Below are positions 60,474 through 64,000 of a stretch of DNA of 64,000 bases, piece by piece. The DNA is from Desulforamulus ruminis DSM 2154 (lineage in GTDB: Bacteria > Bacillota > Desulfotomaculia > Desulfotomaculales > Desulfotomaculaceae), in contig NC_015589.1 of assembly GCF_000215085.1 (NCBI RefSeq), forward strand, positions 1,488,001 to 1,552,000, read 5' to 3'. Position numbers and translations under genes: made by a program. A model generated the notes under the pieces. The model was not told where the DNA came from. It saw only the letters and a program-made list of their open reading frames with translations, and ran no database searches. The number at the start of each line of letters is the position of its first letter. Within the stretch, counting starts at the first letter, position 1.

Positions 60474-61833
60474 TGATGAAGACGATATGCTGGAAACCTC
60501 CAGCAGACTGCTGCGGCGGCTGGGTTATGAATGTGCCACCTTAAACGACAGTACCCGGGTGGCGGAATCCCTGGCCGAGGTGCAGCCTGAAATCATTCTT
60601 TGCGACTTGGTAATGCCCAAACTGGATGGCCTTGAGGTGCTCAAAACCACCCGGAAAATGCTGCCGGACTCCCTGGTTATTATTATAACCGGCTTTGCAA
60701 CCGTTGAGTCCGCTGTTAATGCCATTAAAGAAGGGGCTTTCGATTATCTGCCCAAGCCCTTTACCTTCGATCAACTGGAGGTAACCGTCCGGCGGGCGGA
60801 AGAAAAATTAAACTTGAAGGCAGAGAACCAAATTTTACGTTCCCAGTTGGAGGAGAAGTACAATTTTGATAACATTATCGGGGCCGGCGGCGGGATGCAG
60901 CCGGTTGTTGAAACCATCCGTAAAATATCCGCCAGCAATACCAACATTCTTATCCTGGGGGAAAGCGGCACCGGAAAAGAATTAATCGCCCGCAGCATCC
61001 ATGCCAACAGCAGGAGGAAACACGGCCCCTTTGTGGCCGTAAACTGTGCTTCATTGCCCAATAATCTTCTGGAGAGTGAACTTTTCGGGCATGAAAGGGG
61101 TGCCTTTACCGGCGCCCATACCAGCAAAGCCGGTTTAATGGAGGTGGCGGACCGGGGAACCCTGTTTCTGGATGAGGTGGGGGAGATGAGCAGGGAACTG
61201 CAGGCAAAACTGTTGAGGGCTTTGGAACTGCACTCCTTCCGGCGGGTGGGAGGGACGAAGGAAGTTCAGGTTGATATAAGGATTCTGGCGGCTACCAACC
61301 GGGACCTTGAAGAGGCCATTGTAAAGGGTGAATTCCGGGAGGATCTTTACTATCGCCTGAACGTCCTCACCATTTATCTGCCGGCTTTACGGGAACGGGC
61401 ACAGGATATTCCTTTGTTGTCCCTCCATTTCCTACAGTATTTTTCCGAACGGGCAGGCAAACCCATTGGCTCCATTGCACCGGCTGCTATAGAACTTCTT
61501 CAGCGGTACAACTGGCCGGGAAATGTCCGAGAACTGAAAAACATTATCGAACGAGCAGTGGCTTTGTGTGAAACAAAGGAAATTATGGACGGAGATTTAC
61601 CTGAACGGTTGAATGGAAAAAGGGGTAGCCTCTTCCAGTCCGCCCCGAATCTGGAGATGCCTTTTCACCAGGCCAAGTCCGAATGGATTGAAACCTTTGA
61701 AGTGAAATACCTTCAGGGGCTGCTGGAGAAGCACGGAGGAAACATCTCGGAGGCTGCCCGGGAATGCGGCGTGGACCGGAAAACCATTCATCGATTACTG
61801 GCAAAGCACAAACTGAAATATCATGATTCATAA
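60442..61833 (+). CDS. NtrC-family sigma54-dependent response regulator
   Basis: A 463-residue activator. The receiver has D55 (ILCDLVMP) and K105; the AAA+ domain has Walker A GESGTGKE (173-180), the sigma54-contact loop GAFTGA (220-225) and Walker B LFLDEVGE (241-248). A Fis-type helix-turn-helix closes the protein (SEAARECGVDRKTIHRLLAKH). It overlaps the kinase gene. Its probable targets are the two divergent sigma54 promoters 650-830 bp downstream, which flank a perfect inverted repeat. Confidence 0.94.
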   Translation: MSGKRRILIIDDEDDMLETSSRLLRRLGYECATLNDSTRVAESLAEVQPEIILCDLVMPKLDGLEVLKTTRKMLPDSLVIIITGFATVESAVNAIKEGAFDYLPKPFTFDQLEVTVRRAEEKLNLKAENQILRSQLEEKYNFDNIIGAGGGMQPVVETIRKISASNTNILILGESGTGKELIARSIHANSRRKHGPFVAVNCASLPNNLLESELFGHERGAFTGAHTSKAGLMEVADRGTLFLDEVGEMSRELQAKLLRALELHSFRRVGGTKEVQVDIRILAATNRDLEEAIVKGEFREDLYYRLNVLTIYLPALRERAQDIPLLSLHFLQYFSERAGKPIGSIAPAAIELLQRYNWPGNVRELKNIIERAVALCETKEIMDGDLPERLNGKRGSLFQSAPNLEMPFHQAKSEWIETFEVKYLQGLLEKHGGNISEAARECGVDRKTIHRLLAKHKLKYHDS

Positions 61834-61856
61834 AATCATGCTACCCGTTTTTTAAG

Positions 61857-61891
61857 TAGAGACTGCTAACCGGCAGTCTCCACTTTTTTTA
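61857..61891 (+). terminator. terminator of the corrinoid/NtrC operon
   Basis: GAGACTGC (61859-61866) pairs with GCAGTCTC (61873-61880), followed by CACTTTTTTT. It overlaps the 3' end of the convergent lipoprotein gene. Confidence 0.85.
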
Positions 61892-62426
61892 GGTCAAGGT
61901 CAATCTTTAACCCGTTTCCAAGGGGTTGATTGGCCTGATCTACAGCAGCGGGAAATTTTATAGTTAGATGGTTGAATTCTTCGGGAGTTTTTTCTCCCAA
62001 GGGGAAAATGATAAAGCCCCGCATCACTCTCTGTGGAGGATAAGTACCACTCATTTCCTCAGAAATCGTTACATCAGGCAGCAGGATTTTTCCGGAAGAA
62101 TTACTGATGGTTATTTGTTCCGGAAAATAACGGACCTCCTGGTCACCGGTATTGGCAATTTCCAGCCCCAGCGCGATTTGGCCCTTTTCTTTTGCTCTGG
62201 ATTCATCAAACCTTACCACGCCGACATTGACAATTCTTATTTTTACGGGGTCCAACTCAAGGATGCGCTGAATGTCGTAAACCATGCTATGTCTTTGGCT
62301 TGCTTGACTGGACGCCGGGTTGTTGTCCCGGGCGGGTGGGGAAGGTTCCTGACTGCAGCCAGTTAGAGCAAGAACGCCTACCACCATGAACAAAAGAACA
62401 AAAGGGTTAAACTTTTTAAGCCGCAT
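61866..62426 (-). CDS. hypothetical lipoprotein
   Basis: About 186 residues. The signal peptide ends in the lipobox ALTGC (Cys near residue 23). The mature part is a beta-rich domain of the kind with NTGDQEVRYFPEQITI, like DUF4352-type or FixG-like Ig folds. ATG 62426 is chosen for AGGAGG 8 bases upstream; the frame goes on far upstream but without sense. A near-consensus sigma54 promoter precedes it. It is divergent from the cytochrome operon, so it may be an assembly or accessory factor of it. Confidence 0.75.
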   Translation of the reverse strand: MRLKKFNPFVLLFMVVGVLALTGCSQEPSPPARDNNPASSQASQRHSMVYDIQRILELDPVKIRIVNVGVVRFDESRAKEKGQIALGLEIANTGDQEVRYFPEQITISNSSGKILLPDVTISEEMSGTYPPQRVMRGFIIFPLGEKTPEEFNHLTIKFPAAVDQANQPLGNGLKIDLDLKKVETAG

Positions 62427-62484
62427 CAAAATTCCTCCTAAGCAGGTATGTTTTTTATCCATTGGTAACCCCCGGTCTTTATAC

Positions 62485-62500
62485 TGCAAGAGCAATGCCA
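62485..62500 (-). promoter_or_regulatory. sigma54 promoter of the lipoprotein gene
   Basis: On the reverse strand the sequence is TGGCATTGCTCTTGCA, with GG and GC exactly ten bases apart as sigma54 requires. Transcription would start near 62475, about 50 bp before the lipoprotein ATG. Confidence 0.75.
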
Positions 62501-62564
62501 AGGCTTCTTTTAATGAATGATGCGGATTGTTGAGGATATGCGGCGGGGTGGAGATGGGACACAT

Positions 62565-62606
62565 ATACCCCACAACCGGGACGGAAATGTCCCGGTTGTG
62601 GGGTAT
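62565..62606. promoter_or_regulatory. 18-bp perfect inverted repeat, candidate NtrC-type activator site
   Basis: ATACCCCACAACCGGGAC (62565-62582) is repeated perfectly inverted at 62589-62606 around six bases. No U-run follows on either strand, so it is not a usual terminator. It lies about 66-107 bp upstream of one sigma54 start and 90-131 bp upstream of the other, the distance of an upstream activating site. Confidence 0.75.
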
Positions 62607-62645
62607 GATCATGCCGAAAGGGACCTGTTCAAGCCCCTTTTGAGA

Positions 62646-62661
62646 TGGCACAGGTTTTGCG
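62646..62661 (+). promoter_or_regulatory. sigma54 promoter of the cytochrome c / Rieske operon
   Basis: TGGCACAGGTTTTGCG: TGGCAC (62646-62651), five bases, TTGC (62657-62660), with the required ten bases between GG and GC. Transcription would start near 62672, 46 bp before the cytochrome gene. Confidence 0.8.
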
Positions 62662-62717
62662 ATAGTAAATCCAATAGGCTTATAAAAGTAAAAATAAAGT
62701 TAAATGGGGGGTGAACA

Positions 62718-63029
62718 ATGGTTTTAAAGAAAACACTTGCCGGAACCATGATGCTTGTAGGAATGATCATGGGACTTATGTTTGTTTCCCCTTATGCCGT
62801 TCCCATTCCGCAAGCCCAGGAGGCCAGTGCGGATACCCCCGGGGCACAGGCCTTTGCCTCCGTCTGCAACACCTGCCACTCAACCGACAGGATCAGAGAT
62901 TACCAGGGGGATAAGAGTTGGGGCGAAATTATTACCTTGATGAAAAGCTTTGGGGCCCTCCTGAGCGAGGATCAGGCCAAAGAGATCGAACAACATCTGC
63001 AAACGACCTATCCCAGGGATAAGAAATAA
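62718..63029 (+). CDS. monohaem c-type cytochrome
   Basis: A 103-residue exported protein: an N-terminal signal or anchor (about 7-32), then a small cytochrome domain with one haem-binding motif CNTCH near residue 50. The frame ends LQTTYPRDKK. GGGGGG stands just before the ATG. It is the first gene of a run with a small membrane protein, a Rieske protein and cytochrome b, so it likely takes electrons from that complex. Confidence 0.88.
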   Translation: MVLKKTLAGTMMLVGMIMGLMFVSPYAVPIPQAQEASADTPGAQAFASVCNTCHSTDRIRDYQGDKSWGEIITLMKSFGALLSEDQAKEIEQHLQTTYPRDKK

Positions 63030-63035
63030 GGGGTG

Positions 63036-63350
63036 ATGGCGAAAAAGATGAATTTCCTAGGGTTTATAAGGTCTAAAGACGAAAAAACCGGCAGTTTACA
63101 GGAGGCCTGGGCCATGGACACTGCTGTCGAAGACAAAGGATTTTTTGCTGGAATAACGGTTTTGGGTCTGACTTCCTGGGCCTCCCTAAGTTTGTTGTTT
63201 ATGCTCGGAAGGAGCTGGGCTGCAGCGAATTGGGACTGGGTGGCCATTTTGAGCGGTTTGCTGTGTTTCAGCGCTTCGCTGGCCATCTGTGCCTGGAGGT
63301 CGGTGGCTCTGGATTTTGGAGAAAGAGGTGATGAGGATGGAGCCCACTAA
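63036..63350 (+). CDS. small two-helix membrane protein of the bc operon
   Basis: About 104 residues with two membrane segments (FFAGITVLGLTSWASLSLLF and WVAILSGLLCFSASLAICAW) and no recognised domain. ATG 63036 is preferred to the overlapping GTG 63033. It overlaps the Rieske gene by 14 bases. Its place suggests a small subunit or assembly factor of the quinol:cytochrome c complex. Confidence 0.65.
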   Translation: MAKKMNFLGFIRSKDEKTGSLQEAWAMDTAVEDKGFFAGITVLGLTSWASLSLLFMLGRSWAAANWDWVAILSGLLCFSASLAICAWRSVALDFGERGDEDGAH

Positions 63351-63780
63351 AAAATATCTTTCCCGGCGGAAGTTTTTAAGTTACCTGTTTACTTTTCCGC
63401 TGGCAGTAGGGGTTGTCACCCCTCTGGCCCTTAGCGCCGGTGTACTTTCTCCGCCACTTTCTTTAAAACCGCTCCCCCCCCGTATGGGAGTGGCCAATGT
63501 TAAGGATATTCAAGAAAAACCCATAGAATTTATCTATGATGGATATCCGGCTATTTTATTTAAATCAGGCCGGGAATATAAGGCCTTTTCCAGGGTATGC
63601 ACCCATTTGGGTTGTATCGTTTCCTGGGATGAACAGAAAAAACAGTTCCATTGCCCCTGTCACGGCGGGATATATGATGCCGGGGGGAACGTTGTTAGCG
63701 GTCCGCCGCCGGCACCCTTAAACCGCCTGAAGGCCTGGGTGGATAAAGATGTGGTTATGGTTCAGCGGGAGGTGGTATAA
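63337..63780 (+). CDS. Rieske [2Fe-2S] protein of a menaquinol:cytochrome c reductase
   Basis: About 147 residues. The N-terminus has a twin-arginine motif (SRRKFLSYL) before a membrane helix, so export by Tat is expected. The cluster ligands are CTHLGC and CPCHGG, and the GPPP loop follows. ATG 63337 is preferred, as GAGG lies 8 bases upstream. It passes electrons from menaquinol to cytochrome c. Confidence 0.93.
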   Translation: MEPTKKYLSRRKFLSYLFTFPLAVGVVTPLALSAGVLSPPLSLKPLPPRMGVANVKDIQEKPIEFIYDGYPAILFKSGREYKAFSRVCTHLGCIVSWDEQKKQFHCPCHGGIYDAGGNVVSGPPPAPLNRLKAWVDKDVVMVQREVV

Positions 63781-63783
63781 GCG

Positions 63784-64000
63784 GTGAGTACACCAAGCCG
63801 GGATGTCGATGTTAAAACAATGCTGCAGGAAGTGGCAGCCCACCCTGTACCTGAATATGCCAGAAAATTTTACTATTGCTTTGGAGGACTCACCTTTTTG
63901 ACCTTTGTGATACAGGTCCTTACAGGGATCCTGCTGGCCGTCTATTACAAACCCACTCCGGAAGCGGCCTATGAGAGCGTAAAATTCATTACGGATGAGG
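63784..64000 (+). CDS. cytochrome b subunit (b6/QcrB-like), 5' part
   Basis: The first 72 codons of a cytochrome b gene, cut by the window end. It starts with GTG 63784 behind GGAGG and reads VPEYARKFYYCFGG, then a membrane segment with LTFVIQVLTGILLAVYYKP-like sequence and TPEAAYESV, which is the conserved first helix and Qi-side start. It should form the core of the complex with the Rieske protein. Confidence 0.9.
   Translation, partial: MSTPSRDVDVKTMLQEVAAHPVPEYARKFYYCFGGLTFLTFVIQVLTGILLAVYYKPTPEAAYESVKFITDE

Overview
This 64 kb window looks like chromosome from an anaerobic, endospore-forming, low-to-medium GC Firmicute of the Clostridia (Peptococcaceae/Desulfotomaculum-like). The signs are a small acid-soluble spore protein (Tlp), a T-box leader, strong AGGAGG ribosome sites with frequent TTG/GTG starts, corrinoid methyltransferase genes, and a Rieske/cytochrome b operon in the window's last kilobase and a half. 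This is inference from gene content; no rRNA or tRNA gene was seen.

Layout. 1-6.6 kb: a complete ribose operon (LacI-type regulator, rbsD-A-C-B-K, deoC) closed by a terminator. 6.7-10.6 kb: a BcrAB-like ABC exporter divergent from an OmpR-type two-component system (TCS), bracketed by direct repeats of the 3' end of a neighbouring gene. 10.6-18.2 kb: a reverse-strand cluster of VTC-domain polymerase, DUF4956 membrane protein, CotH kinase and DUF4353 protein, divergent from its own TCS across a strong dyad of TTTCAG boxes. 18.3-19.2 kb: a FimB-sized tyrosine recombinase lying inside a pair of inverted 30-bp crossover-like sites, next to an HD-GYP (c-di-GMP phosphodiesterase) gene. 20-23 kb: MarR, CBS protein, a truncated MFS gene and an aldo/keto reductase. 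23.1-28.5 kb: larC, a glutamate-cysteine-ligase-like gene, an ATP-grasp gene, larB and a LUD-domain gene, in one run. 28.7-42.7 kb: single genes and small operons (MarR-GNAT fusion, T-box trpS, tlp, pirin, flavin oxidoreductases, HxlR, M24 peptidase, AraC, MarR-tatA) mixed with gene remnants. 42.8-54.2 kb: a 45-residue-domain protein, an intact IS3-family element, two TCSs, a small lipoprotein sharing that domain, and a MacAB-like efflux operon. 54.5-61.8 kb: a corrinoid methyl-transfer operon (activator, two UroD-family proteins, corrinoid protein) ending in a soluble histidine kinase and an NtrC-type sigma54 activator. 61.9-64 kb: a lipoprotein divergent from a cytochrome c / Rieske / cytochrome b operon.

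How it fits together. Four OmpR-type TCSs each sit beside an envelope or transport module, and for at least two the promoters carry direct repeats at exact 11-bp spacing. The NtrC-type regulator has a likely target next door: two divergent, near-consensus sigma54 promoters flank an 18-bp perfect inverted repeat between the lipoprotein and the cytochrome operon. The window also shows repeated local rearrangement: duplicated gene 3' ends, a decayed multi-repeat gene, a truncated merR behind an intact MerR-type promoter, and an IS element that split a divergent gene pair.

The strongest leads for new biology are the divergent sigma54 control region, the recombinase inside its own inverted repeats, the lar/peptide-ligase cluster, and the Trp leader peptide placed between a T-box and trpS.
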